Source of the DNA: Aphis gossypii
Taxonomy: Eukaryota > Arthropoda > Insecta > Hemiptera > Aphididae
NCBI RefSeq assembly: GCF_020184175.1
Contig: NC_065530.1
Span: 51,065,260 to 51,129,259 of the forward strand
DNA length: 64,000 nucleotides
Reading direction: 5' to 3'
Part shown: positions 1 through 12,221 of the stretch, in pieces
How positions within the stretch are numbered: the first letter of the stretch is position 1
Layout: each line of letters begins with the position of its first letter
Notes under the pieces: generated by a model
What the model saw: only the letters and a program-made list of their open reading frames with translations
Told to the model about the DNA's origin: nothing
The model's database searches: none
Translations under genes and position numbers: made by a program

Positions 1-203
1 TCAATTTAAGTATGAGTATGAATGAAATAATTGTTTTTCACTATTATTTAGTAACCTCATCATGTTGTGTGTATTATATCATTTCCACGATAAAGGAACT
101 TTCAACTGGCAAAAGAATTTGAAGGAACAATAAGACGTAATAAAAGTATTTTATGAAATGAAGCACTAATGATTTTTCAAAACATGTTCTGTATAATTTA
201 CAG

Positions 204-263
204 GCCTTACGTGACATATTGGAGTCACAAGTGCCAGCTTATTTGCCTTATCACTATCAATAA
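204..263 (+). CDS. Last coding exon of a gene entering from the left (partial)
   Basis: A clean acceptor (tataatttacag) is followed by a phase-0 frame reading ALRDILESQVPAYLPYHYQ and then TAA. The exon is about 43% G+C, against about 25-30% for its flanks, and its residues look like real protein. The rest of the gene lies left of the window, so bases 1-203 would be intron. An ATTAAA variant poly(A) signal lies near 344. I do not recognise the protein. A 20-codon frame after an acceptor could be chance, which limits confidence. Confidence 0.42.
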   Translation, partial: ALRDILESQVPAYLPYHYQ

Positions 264-2742
264 TGGCACAAAATTGACTCACGAACAACATTGTTTCGCT
301 GTAAAATGACAGCTAGAATCAAAATATAAAGCAAAGAAAATTACATTAAACAATTTAAAAATAATTTATTCTATAAAACGCAGTAATTCAAAATAACATT
401 CTATGCAATTCATATTTTTTTTTAGATATTTTGAATGATAGATAAAATAGGTACCTATTAAAAACTTCAGACGTTATTAAATGTGCAGGTGTATGTATAC
501 TAAAAATCTAAACTTGTCGACTTACGCAGGTAATTTTGCGAAAAAAATCTTTTTTAAAATAATCAACTTGACGGATAAAATACTGTGGGTAATAGGGTAA
601 AAATATACGATATATGTATAAATATATTAGGGGTGATTTACCAATCATGATGCTTAACCTTCCACCCTCAAACAAGTATTAATGAATTTATTCAAATGTT
701 AAGCGAAACATTCTGTGTATGTGAAGATGATTGGGCTATTGCAGAAATGGTGTACACATTATTGTACGCAATATAAGCACAGGCCATGGATATTAACCCT
801 ATGTATATTAAATGGCGGTCGTTTTTGTGAAATCTCACGCGCGAGTTGACTTAGAAAAGATCTAGCTGAGCGGCGAACCGGCGACTAACGCCAGCGCCTA
901 AGTCCACGACTGTTTAAACGTCACTAAGTGAATGAGCTTAAGTACGTATCACGAATATATACACACATTATATGATTATGAATGCGATATATAGACGAGA
1001 AATAACTTGTGCATGCAAATTAAAACTTATATTAAGTTCGTATATATGTATGATATTACCTCCACCGCCGCCGCCCTAAACGAATAATACCACTCGATCG
1101 AGCCATTTCTATTTTTTTATAATCTATCCTCTCGAACGTTTCGCTCCAAATGCTTAATGTTCTATATGTGTATATATACATATACATATAATATATATAT
1201 ATTATAATCGCCTGCAGTGCGCCAGAGAATTCGACTCGAATTTCGTATTATACGCGGATAAAGTTTATTTATACCGAAACACGTATTCAAATTTTATTTT
1301 TATTTCTCGTCTTTTACGAGTGAATGTATTGTATAATATCATATTTTCGTAAAAAGTAAATTTTTACTCATCTTACTCGTAGTATTAATGTAGACTACTA
1401 TATTATACACTCTTACGCAGTATGTAGGGATGCAAAAGAATCATTTTATTTATGTATTTATTTATTTTTTAAATTAGTATTTTAATTTGTCTACAGTGAG
1501 TAATAAATTTTATTGTTTTTAATTACTTATGATAAAACTAGTAATTTCAAAACAATTATGGCTATAACATTTACTATATTATTATACTGCTACGAACTAA
1601 GTTTGTCAGATAAGTTTAGATAGTTCAAGTACGCAAAATATTAATGTTATATGTTTTGAAGAAGAAGTGTTTGATTATATTGATTATATGTATTTAAAGC
1701 TAAACGGGCTTGTGAGCTAATGACTTATACATATATTTCGGGTAAATGACCTCTATATTAGTAGACTGATATATTACAGTTACAGTTATTAAACCTTTGA
1801 TTTAATGTCTACTATTAATATACATATTACCTATCAATCAGTCGCTTACAGTTTAAATATTTAACATAATCGAGTGAATTGCAATTGAAGTTATTTGCAC
1901 TTGACTACATGTTCACTTACCTCATAAAACGATATAACGTTATTTATTACCTATATTCTATACACATAGTGTATACGGTGTACCTACGATTATTAATTAG
2001 AAAAACAATACCCTTCAGTATAACTATGTCATCGGATAAGTTTCAGAAAAAGTTATATTGTATATTATAGTATATTAGTATATTATATGTCGCATGAAAT
2101 CACTAATTGCATAGACTGAATGATCAGATACTGAAATTCATCCAGATCACGATTCGTGAATTTCCTATTTTTATTATTTTATTCTATATATTATATTTTA
2201 TTATTCCATGGATTTCGTTTAAATGAAAACGTCGTAGATATATTAAACTAAACGCTGTATAGAGTAAGTAGGTACTTAATTTAAATAATAATAATAATAA
2301 ATAATGGAAACAATGACTTGCTGTTTATTATCATTTACGTTTAATATACACTGAAAATAAACGATAACGATGGTTATAAAATATTTGAATCATACAAAAG
2401 TTAATAAAAAAAAAAAAAACCCCTAATAGGTAGGTATAAAGCACAAGTAAAAATTAATGTATTTATTTTAATTGCAAACATATCTGCGTTATTACATATG
2501 TATAACAATAAGGCTTGAAAACGTGAGAGGGTAGATGTTTTTTAGCCTATACACGAGTCATATTTCATCAAGAGAACTCACGTCTCGTCACGTTTCTCTG
2601 TGATCTCCAAAAAAAAAAAAAAAAAATGAATTTTTCTTCCACATATTATATAAAGTAAGACTATATTATAGTATTTCATCTAACTACATACATATATCTA
2701 TATAACTACAGCTTTTATATTTATTTTTATTTTTATTTTCAG
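264..2742. other. A+T-rich intergenic or intronic DNA
   Basis: This is mostly A+T-rich sequence with TA runs near 1168-1200. One small G+C-rich island (about 800-920) holds a 17-codon frame starting at 812 (MAVVFVKSHARVDLEKI) and an open antisense frame. Neither can be called a gene. Poly(A) runs lie at 2406-2419 and 2610-2626. Confidence 0.5.
625..722. mobile_element. Short MITE-like element with imperfect terminal inverted repeats
   Basis: The left end reads TATTAGGGGTGATTTACCAA. The right end, read on the minus strand, is ATACACAGAATGTTTCGC. Both resemble the ends of the larger element at 29731-30084 (TATACAG..TG.TTCAC.AA). About 98 bases long with no coding capacity, it would be a degenerate, non-autonomous cut-and-paste remnant. 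Confidence 0.35.
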
Positions 2743-3118
2743 AGGTCGTTAAGTCTTATTATCCGCACTGCGCATAAAACGGTAAAAAGGAAAAATACAG
2801 AGATAGCAAAAATCGCCCAACCAGAAGGTATTTTTTTGAATTCCGAACTTGTACCGATCGATTTGTTGCAATCAGTTATTTGATGGTGACTATTTCTGTG
2901 TACAGGTATTATACAATGCCAGCAGACGTTGGTGGTTAACGATCAATAAACTGTCAGGTCCATATAATATTCGGAGACTGGCTCATTATTTTAAACCCCA
3001 GACGACCCTCACGGTTGTAAAGTCTAACAAGTACCGTGAGAATAGAGACGAAAGGTGCGAAGGTCGTAAGTCTCTAGATGGGCTCATCATTTGCACCCTA
3101 CAACGTGTTGAGCAATAA
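2743..3118 (+). CDS. Two-exon 3' end of an unknown gene (partial)
   Basis: Exon A is 2743-2827, after a strong acceptor (ttttattttcag) and ending AGAAG|GTATTT. Only one of its frames is open: RSLSLIIRTAHKTVKRKN, then TEIAKIAQPEG. A 78-base intron (2828-2905) with a tgtgtacag acceptor follows. Joined in frame, exon B adds IIQCQQTLVVNDQ and stops at 2947-2949. Exon B also has a second open frame of 70 codons (VLYNASRRWWLTINKL... to 3118). That frame would be used if exon A ended at the ACG|GTAAAA donor (2782). An AATAAA follows at 3201. The intron length fits aphid genes; the 5' part was not found. Confidence 0.4.
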
Positions 3119-3206
3119 TCATTTTTTTCTCTATTACATATACTTGATCTCTAGCGTTTAATATACAATACCAAGTTAAGCTAAACGCACTTTTTGTTGT
3201 AATAAA

Positions 3207-6200
3207 CATTATCACATTTTGAGTAATATATCTACAATTATAAAAACACGTGAGTTTGTCTATGAGTAATTATTTTGAATAATAAAAAAACTAGGACACA
3301 TATGTGTTTAAAACAATATAATGAATAAAAAAAAAAAAAAGTGACAAGTCAAATATTTAATATAGTATATATATATATATATATAGAAATTGTATTTATT
3401 TCAATTAATTATTTTTACTTTTTATAATAGCATCTCTGAGCATATTTCAAATAATATAAGTGTTACAGAAAAATAAGACGATAAACAAAGAATACATCAA
3501 TAAAATATTCATTTTTATTTTAAATAAGTACATAATATTATGTCTGTATAAAATCCTAAATAGATAGCTGCTTGCTATAATACCTTATATATTTTAAGAG
3601 TAAATAATATTATTTTATACTTGAATCAATTTAAAAAAAATAATTAGAACATTAATATATTTAAACATTTATTACCTTAACTTAAAAATATCAATTTTAA
3701 CCTTTATAAATAATTTATCATTATAAAAATGTAAAATAATATCTAAAATATAATTTAATTATTATATATATTATTATTATATTTTAAATTTTAAAAGAAA
3801 CAATTTAAATAATTCTTCTTATTCTTTTATTCTATAAAATATTCAAATTGTCAAAAAGATTGAGAATACAAGGTTTCTTTTAGTTTTCATCATAGTTATT
3901 TGAAAATATTAAAGATAAACACACGATATTTTTAAGTATTTGAAGTTCAAATTTTCATAAAATGCATCAAAATTCCGTAAATTTGAAAATTATTTAAAGT
4001 TTAAATAAATTTATAAAATAAATATAGTCGATGTGCATTGCTGAAACTTATACATTTAATATAATTTTTCTCGTCGATAATTTATTTTGGAACCAATAAT
4101 TATAAAAAAAATGTAGTTATCATTTTTTTTTTATAATAATACTAAAATTCAAATTTGTACAAAACCACATATTTAAATGAGGAATTACAGTTTTAGTTAT
4201 TTTGTTTCAATTCAAAAATATTTTTTCACGAGGATTTGAAATTTTCATGCAGATATATTAATTTATTTTACATAGGTACACATTAAACAATTATATTTTC
4301 AAAACATTTATATTAATTTTATACAATTTACTATTTTACCACAGACCTATATTCAGATCGTTTCAATATTGATTCAAAAGTTAATAAAAATAATAATATA
4401 TAATATAACTATAATAACTATTAAGTACATATTGATGAAACAACAAATTTTTATCAGCAAAAATTAATTTATCTTACCGTATTACTAAAAATAAAATAAA
4501 TGACTATAATATATGAGTATTGAGTATCAATATAAACATATCATTAAATATACTTAGAGTGAACTGTTAGGAAATATTCCCTCAGAATTGTTTTTCTTAT
4601 GGAACAATTATTTATTTATTATTAAATAAAAACTTAACATTTACATTACAATGACTATAGTACTCATAGATACACTTGACTCGTAGTAAACTTTACAGCA
4701 GAGAAGTTGTCTACTTTCTCCTTTTTTTATTCTAATTATATTAGGTCAAAAATATCTGTTCGTATGTTTAAAACGTAAATATATACATTATAAAAGTGAA
4801 AATTACAAAATAATTTTTGATAAATATTATTTGAAGTAATTTATAAAAAAAAAAAATATATGATTATTTAAAAGTAAATTAACATTATTAATAATAATAT
4901 TTAAAATATATTTGTATAGTTATAAAAGACTATAATAGTTTGATTCGTACCTTTTTTAAAAGTATCGAAAATTATACGCAAAAAATGCTTTATATAAATT
5001 CTTTACTTACTACATTATCTACTTTTATTTAAAATTAATAATTTTTTCTAAAAACTTGTCTTAGTTGTTTTAATTTTATTTGTCTGGAACTAAATAAATA
5101 TTCTATTGCTGTAACTAAATTAAATCAAATTCTTTGATCATATCATTATTCATTACAATAGGTATATCCGTAAAATCACTTTTTGAGAAGTTATTTCGAA
5201 TACATCAACTTGCTATCATCTATCTACTATACTATTGATGTCTATTAAAAGACAATAAGTCACGACAAAATTAATATTTATTTTTTTTTACAGTGTTTTT
5301 TATATTTATTGTTTACAGCACATCTCTTTTAGTTTCTAAAATAAAAGTAACCACTCCCAATGACTTGGTGTACTGAATATTTTTAGAAAAAAAAAACTAA
5401 TAATAATGGTCAAATAAGATGGTTTTTTTTTTCAAAAATGATTTGTAGTGATGTGCACACACGGAACGGTTATAACACAGAACCGTGAGATTTACAATGA
5501 TTCATTGTTTTTACAGCCTTAGAAATACAGTTTTAATAATAATATTATTGTAATTATAGGACTCGAACAAAGTAGATGCTATAATAATAATGTATTACCT
5601 ACATTGTAGTAGATAAGACACCTATAATATTTGTATGTTTATTTACTACTTTAATGACATTCATAATATAATATACCTAACTGATTATGAAAATACAGAA
5701 TATATCAAAAACACTATACGAAATAGATAATTTGTTTTAATAAAATAAATATATTATATCAACATGAATAAAAATATGTTTTGATAATATTTTTAGGCAA
5801 AATTAAATTTACAGAAGTATAAAAATGATTTTGTATAGGTACACCACACTGTAAACGCACAATATAAAATATTATAAAATAATATTTTGAACATTTTTAT
5901 TGCACGAAAAAAGTGCATATTATCCATAATATCATCGATATCATAGTAATATAATTGTTATAAAAATAAAAAAAAAAGTTCTATTATTACATTATATTGG
6001 TTTTTTAATAATATCCTATATTATAATAGCAAAGTGATCTTATATATAGTTATTAAAGTAATTTTTATGGATTAGAAAAAACAATTATACCAATTAAAAA
6101 ATGTATTCTTCGATCTTAAGTTTTTTGATTAATAATTATTATGTACTCTTGTATATTAAACTGTAATCGAGTAATTTCTTTAATCAACCTTGGAAAACTT

Positions 6201-7845
6201 TTCTTTTTTAGTTTTGAAACTATTAATTTCTAATTGTATATTAAACTAAAATTTAAGTGATTTTAACTTAGCATATATAATATTATGAAAATGATTAACC
6301 CCGTTTGTTTATAATTACTATTGAATAAACAGAAAAGTATTTAGTAGGATTTCAAACTTAAATTAATTTATGATAAACTTACTTAGATTCGATTAAATTA
6401 TTTTAAAACGGTATACCTAAAATAAAAAAAGTAGTTAAAAAAAATTTACACTTCAATGTCTGTCTGTTATTATATTATTATATTGAAAGATATATCAAAT
6501 AAATATTAAATATCTTGTCTGACCTACATTGTGTATGGTATAGGTTTTATGTCTAAAAATAATTAATTTTTGAAAGAAAAAATAATAAAATATTTTACTT
6601 GTAAATTTAAAAATTAAAATTATAAAACCATGACCAAAATGTACTTCCGATTCGTATTTTAGTTTATTATGTGGTGAAACAGTAAATTAAATTTGGTTGT
6701 TTATTATATACGTACGTATTGCAGTCTATGGCCAATAAAATTGCAGAGAATAAGATGAATAGCTACAGGCTATTAATTTACTTTAAATGAGAACAATTTA
6801 GAAAATAACAAATTATTTGAAAAAAAAATATAAACGTAGTTGAACTATTTATATCTTTTGATTATTATTTTAACTATAACATAATGCATTCATGAAAAAT
6901 TGATATTGGTTTATTTTAATCGATCACAATATTTTATAAACCACTACACTTTTTATAACCACCGATGCAGTTTTTTCACGATATTATTATTTTACAGTAT
7001 TCGAAGGTAGATATTTATAGACAAACGTAATAAATGTTTTACATTAAACAGGAATATTTAATTTAAAGACAGATACGAAATCAGTTTAAAAAAAACTGAT
7101 CAGGATCTGCGACTCTTGTTTCAAAAACTAATTTAAAGTTTTCCTTTGACCAGCATCGGTATAAAGTTGTTAGGGTTTCTCTAGCAAACAAAGAACTTTG
7201 AAAAAATTATTGTCGAGCAAACATGGTATAATATATACTTTATAGTACGTACAGTCCTCTACTTTGGATGAAAAAAAAATATATATTTTGGTACGACAAT
7301 TTCGTACTAATGCAGAAGTTCTCCGAGTATAACAGGAAAAAAATCATTAAAATCCACACCATTTGTTCCGTCGTTTTCATTTATACAACTACCGACTAGT
7401 AAATAATATATAATATAGGTAAAGTCATCGTATCATACTATCTTTATTCGTCGTATTAAATATTATTATCAAATTTTAATACGTTTTTTAAATGTATTTT
7501 ACCTAGGTATTCGTTTATAAGTAAACACGCTGCGAACACACTGTATTATCACCTATTTGGCACGTATACATACTCTTAAGTCTTAACCTAGAGAGTCCAT
7601 ATGATGACGAAAAGTGACAATATTGGACGTCTATGCGGTACGGACTATATTTTAGCGAAAGATGCGTAACCTGACCAGCTTACCTAGTATCTACACAATA
7701 TTACTATTCCGCGTGCGTTTGCCATTATCCTTATTTTTATTTTTCATTTCACGCCGTCTGTTTTTCCTCTTGCAGCATCGTCCTTTGCGCGAACTATCAT
7801 TGTCCTAAATTGTATAACTTATTTTCCTGCAAACAATCCGATTTC
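3207..7845. other. A+T-rich desert
   Basis: More than 4.5 kb of about 75-80% A+T with short TA and AAT runs, including (TA)n at 3366-3384. No frame, splice pair or repeat end stands out. G+C rises from about 7540. A 32-codon plus-strand frame after an acceptor (tcctcttgcag at 7765-7775) overlaps the minus-strand gene that follows and is not preferred. Confidence 0.6.
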
Positions 7846-8067
7846 CTAGTGAAATGTAGCCGTACAGTTTAACGTCAAATATATTACACAGTTGGTATCT
7901 TCCACGTACAGTATTGTACTGTATTTTTATTTTAATGTATGACCGGTAAAAATAGAATAACGAGATTTGTATTGTACTTACATCGTTATGAAAATGTGAT
8001 GAAGGCGGAACGACGTATTTAACACATTGTTGTTGTCGCCAACACCGTCGTCTTCAGCAAAGATCAT
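7846..8067 (-). CDS. Small two-exon gene, 52 residues
   Basis: On the minus strand, exon 1 is 8067-7982 and starts ATG: MIFAEDDGVGDNNN, then VLNTSFRLHHIFIT. It ends at a perfect donor, GTAAGTAC. The intron is 63 bases (7981-7919) and ends aaatacag. Exon 2 (7918-7846) joins in phase and reads ITILYVEDTNCVIY, then LTLNCTATFH, then TAG. The short intron and matching phase support it. The acceptor lacks a pyrimidine tract, and no AATAAA follows closely. No family recognised. Confidence 0.35.
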
Positions 8068-8223
8068 TACAATATTTACTATTTACAAAATAGATTATTA
8101 TGTCACTTTCACCGTTAATGGATGAGCGTTATTATTATGGTGATGTGCGCTGCAGCAACAAGAGTATAAACCGATAGACCGCGAGAGTGGTGGTTATATA
8201 TATTTTATTCGTACAGACGGGAA

Positions 8224-8409
8224 TTATGTATTCATAAACACGTTCAAAATGGAAATGGGCCAAGAGTAAAATCGTATATGCAAATCAGCGCAGATGGTCC
8301 TAATGGAAATTTTGTTTTTATTGGCATGAGCAAATAATCGGCTGCAACGTGTTGTTAAACGCCACGCGCTTCGTGTATATTTAATATATATATGCATACA
8401 TTTATGCAT
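8224..8409 (-). CDS. Possible small protein, 61 residues
   Basis: An uninterrupted minus-strand frame starts at ATG 8409 (MHKCMHIYIKYTRS) and ends at 8224. The middle (WRLTTRCSRLFAHANKNK) has mixed polar residues rather than the F/I/K/N of random A+T-rich frames. The open frame extends 15 codons upstream without another ATG. It lies just upstream of the two-exon gene on the same strand and could be its 5' leader. No splice or poly(A) support. Confidence 0.2.
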   Translation of the reverse strand: MHKCMHIYIKYTRSAWRLTTRCSRLFAHANKNKISIRTICADLHIRFYSWPISILNVFMNT

Positions 8410-9828
8410 GAAAATGTGTTTTCGATTTATTTTTAATTTCCCTTCCAATTTCAATTAATATGTCATATGATACGATCGGTTTTATTACAATCATTAAAAA
8501 GGTTTTCCTCTTTTTCGTTAATTCGAATGATCACATGAAAATAATATTTATTTTATCATAAACAATTCGCCATCACGTAGCGTTTAAAAAAATATGTATT
8601 ATTTATTAATGTATTATAATAATTATAATACAGGATAAAGTTAAATTGTTGATACTATTATTATCTAGTATTTTATGTGTCATAATATTTAGGAATTAAT
8701 TTGATTGTAATCATCGATTATGAGTTTCGATTATAAGGATTTTCTTCTATTATAGAAGTCCAAAACCAATTTATATACAAAGGATTAACCACCAAATCCG
8801 TTGACCTGTCTTCTATAATTTTTTTTCTTTATAATTATTATTAGATAGAATAGTAATTTTATAATAATTAAAATCAAATTAAATGTATAATAAATAGTCA
8901 TTATCAATACATTTTTATATGAAAATTCAATGTTTCTTATTTTTATACTTAAATTTTTTCGTGTTTTCAGCTCAATATAGCGTAAACCATAATATTATAA
9001 CAAAAAAGATAATCTAATTTTTCTCTAATCTAATTTTATTTTAGGAAGTTAAATTGTTAACATTATTAATCATGACATTTGGTTGTATCATCAACCTTTT
9101 AATAATAGTATATAATTTAAATAATATATAATGCACAGTAAAAAAAAAAAAGAATTTTGAAAAATATATTAAATATTTTATTATTTTATAATTTTTTATA
9201 GAATAAAATAGATTTACAAAAAATTGTATAAATGTTTTTTTTTAACAATATAAATATCTATAATTTACCTTTTACACATAAATTTTTTTAATTTTACTTA
9301 AAAATTGATATATCAAACATATTTTGGAATTCTCAAACCATCTGTGCCAAAAGTAAGGGTTGAGTAATCACGACAAAGTTCAACAGCAATTACTGTTTTA
9401 TAGTAAAGAACAAAATTAATAAATCAAAAATTCACATGTTTAAAAATAAGGACACCCCCTGTCCCTAATATATATATATATATTTATTTGATTTCGTTTA
9501 CTGGCTTTACTCAGGATTTTGTTTGCCAGGTAAAGTAGTAAAAATAGTAAAATGTATGCAAATAATATTTTAAAAGATGTCCAAATTCCAGGTTGAATGT
9601 TGTAATTAATCGAGATGTGCTGTATACCTTCTCTATAAATATTAAATGTACTAAATTTACAACCTACGTCCTTACGTCATGAAAAAGAACTATACGTTTA
9701 GAAACCACTAAATTTAGGTAGTTTTTTGGTTCTTGCAAAATTGTTTTTTTGTTTCTCTTAGAAAATATAATAATCGGTAAATATGACATATAACATGTCC
9801 TGTGGATTGTGGAACGAACCGGAAATGT
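8410..9828. other. A+T-rich intergenic DNA
   Basis: About 1.4 kb of A+T-rich DNA. The only splice-like structure is a possible 15-base plus-strand microexon near 9499-9513, between ctttactcag and GTAAAG, encoding DFVCQ. It has no partners and is not called. Confidence 0.5.
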
Positions 9829-10056
9829 TTAGTACGTATTGACAGCACAGAACAGAATATAGAAATAATTATATATAGTACAATTAAAAACCGATCGTGT
9901 TCTATGAAAAATGTGTATTTTTGCACGCTAAAAAATAAACATTGCTTGAACACAACAGCGAGTTTAGAATTTTGTCACAGTTATTGCGTATGGACTTACC
10001 AGTACGGTGTACGCTGGACAAATGAACCGGAATCGGGATATCCTATACAGGCACAT
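9829..10056 (-). CDS. Small two-exon gene, 51 residues
   Basis: On the minus strand, exon 1 (10056-10000) starts ATG two codons after an in-frame stop and reads MCLYRISRFRFICPAYTVL. It ends in phase 0 at GTAAGT. The intron is 72 bases (9999-9928) and ends in a strong acceptor, tgtttattttttag. Exon 2 (9927-9829) reads RAKIHIFHRTRSVFNC, then TIYNYFYILFCAVNTY, then TAA. Donor, acceptor, intron length and phase all agree. The protein is basic and hydrophobic with four Cys. An 88-codon plus-strand frame (9802-10068, no ATG) overlaps and is the main alternative. Confidence 0.4.
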
Positions 10057-11360
10057 AGAATACTATAGAAGTACCCCACTCTTCTTGTTTGTTTTTAAAT
10101 CGACTACGACACGGTTAACCATGCAGTTCACAACTTACCCAGAACGAAGTCTGTAGAAAATTCCAATTTTGATATTATCGTAAATATTTTCCTACCTCGT
10201 TTGTATTTTGTACTCTGTATCCTACCTAATCTTTGTCAGTGATACTTAATCCGGTATCTGTAGTTGGCGGTTGTGTATTTATTGGGGATTTCTGTTCCCC
10301 TCGTGCACTTATTTAGTTACATATTTAGCAATATTTATTTGGCTTTATATTAATTATATCAATTAATATAAAACGTGTTCACCAATATAAAGTTGTGAAT
10401 TTGTGATATAATCATATTTTGTATTTTTGTTGTTCATAATTCATGATGATATTTATCTATACCAATAACATTTAGTTATTTTTATTATTATTTTTTTACC
10501 ATTATAATAATAGTATAATACATAATATTATTATTATGTACCTACATCGTCAGCCCAATCATAGGTATGCAGTCGCCTAAGGGCGTTATACGATTGCGTA
10601 CTTTTTACCTTAATACTTGAAAAAAAACACTATACAATTGTCTACAAACAAATATTTTATTTTGTTGGATTTAAATAAATGTTTTCTTTTAGTTTAGAAA
10701 AAATGCACAATAGTGTTGTACCGGTCGCTAAGTAAAACAGAAACTTTGGAGAAAAAATGAACTTTTTATCTCTATACAAATTTGGAAACCTTAGTTATTT
10801 CACCACCTTAAGGGATAAATTTTACAAAATACTTTAGGGGTTGAATTTTAAAAAAAAATCCTTTCTTAGTAGTCGCTTACGTTGTACTCGTATAAGCAAA
10901 ATCTGTGCAAATTGTCAAGACTGAAGACGTCTAGACCCAGTTTAGGTTGTATATTGATACCAGTCAGTTTATAATTTTTAATTTTTATACTATATGTATA
11001 AATTATAAATGTTTTATTGCAACAGAATCTTATTATTGTAAATAACAGAATATAACAGTGCATTGGCTATTCGACTTTTAGTAGTTTAACTCAATTTCTA
11101 CCATAGATTGTAGTCGGTATCCTAAGTTCAACGGTCATAGTGCTTAGGTCTAAGTGCTAAGTATTGGTTATAACGGTATTTTTTTCTTAACTCTACACCC
11201 GTACAGTATAGGTATATATAATTATATTATTTGTATACATGTATATTATATATATGTTTTAGGTGTAAATACCGCTGTCTTCTTAGATTTGATTTTTTGC
11301 CTTTCCCTTTGTGTTTATCTACAAACTCAATTATTACTCTATTCGTTTTGTTGATTGCAG
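10057..11360. other. Intergenic or intronic DNA
   Basis: A possible 12-base minus-strand microexon lies at about 10141-10152, between ttttctacag and GTAAGT. From 11154 a T-rich open frame leads into the acceptor at 11360 and is probably intron. No repeat ends found. Confidence 0.45.
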
Positions 11361-11450
11361 CGTCTAACCGCAGCTGTAGATGAATATACTTTTCGTTCCT
11401 ATTTCCAAGCCAAAGCCAACACTACAAATCATATAATTTCTTTCATATAA
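11361..11450 (+). CDS. Candidate terminal coding exon, 29 residues (partial)
   Basis: The acceptor gttgattgcag is followed by a phase-0 frame, RLTAAVDEYTFRSYFQ then AKANTTNHIISFI and TAA. It is about 37% G+C in an A+T-rich setting. AATAAA lies 13 bases after the stop (11463-11468), which suits a last exon. No upstream exon was identified, so the gene is only its end. Confidence 0.33.
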   Translation, partial: RLTAAVDEYTFRSYFQAKANTTNHIISFI

Positions 11451-11948
11451 GGCACTATAAACAATAAACATAATAAGCAAACACAGAATATTCCTGTACC
11501 TACAACAAATTACGAAAAAGTATAGTTATTTATATATTCATACCACTGTATACAATTGTTGATGGGCAATACATAGATTACACTTAATAAGAAATAATAA
11601 TTTAAATTATGTATTAATTGTGAAAAACAAACTTTTAAACTCATTTATTTTTTCAGAACGTCTTAGTTATTAAACTAAAATCTTCATATTATAGCACTTT
11701 ATTTACTAATTTAACATAATCGATTAAGCTCCATTTTATTTTTAAAGAGTTCAAGCATAAAATAATTTATCGTTATGCGTTTGTAATAATAATAATTGTT
11801 AATACAACACGATAAATAGGTATACTCATTATTTATATTTTAGTGAAGAAGTTTATCTTAGCCTGCACAAAATTAGATTTTTTATTTTCATTGTCTTATG
11901 TTTTTTTCTAATCATGCTGATATTTTACTTTTTTCGTTTTAATTATAG

Positions 11949-12206
11949 AGCTTATTGAACTTGATAATAAAGTTATCGAAATTGGCTCCAAGGTAATATT
12001 AATTTTTTATGTATAATCTAATAATAGGTGTTTTCATTCTGAAAACAGTTAATGAGCAATATTATTGAAAACATGAACATTTATTTTTACACCATTTTCA
12101 CTTAATATTGCTAAGTACCCCTTAAATAAATCGTTGCCCAGCTCTCTTTTTCCAGCATCCAAAAACGCTTATAAGATTATACTGGACTAATGAGAATCAA
12201 CATTAA
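11949..12206 (+). CDS. Two-exon 3' end of an unknown gene (partial)
   Basis: A 44-base internal exon (11949-11992) sits between ttcgttttaattatag and AAG|GTAATA and encodes LIELDNKVIEIGSK, entering in phase 1. After a 163-base intron with a good pyrimidine tract (gctctctttttccag), the last exon (12156-12206) continues in phase 0 as HPKTLIRLYWTNENQH, then TAA. AATAAA follows at 12216-12221. Exon, intron, stop and poly(A) signal are all in order. The 5' exons were not found. The exon at 11361-11450 could be an alternative earlier end of the same gene. Confidence 0.42.
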
Positions 12207-12221
12207 ATAGTGGGTAATAAA

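Noticed and set aside
2309..2360. Minus-strand 24-codon frame after a tttattttcag acceptor
   Set aside because: It ends in a Tyr run from an (AAT) repeat. It shows how often acceptor-plus-open-frame arises by chance here.
7776..7872. Cys-containing 32-codon frame after the acceptor tcctcttgcag
   Set aside because: It overlaps exon 2 of the minus-strand two-exon gene, has no upstream exon and a short length.
9499..9513. 15-base microexon (DFVCQ) between acceptor and GTAAAG donor
   Set aside because: No in-phase neighbours; microexons of this size occur often by chance.
9802..10068. 88-codon plus-strand frame with many Cys
   Set aside because: It opens with GTG and its internal Met lies mid-frame. 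The minus-strand spliced model uses the same bases with better signals. Kept as an alternative only.
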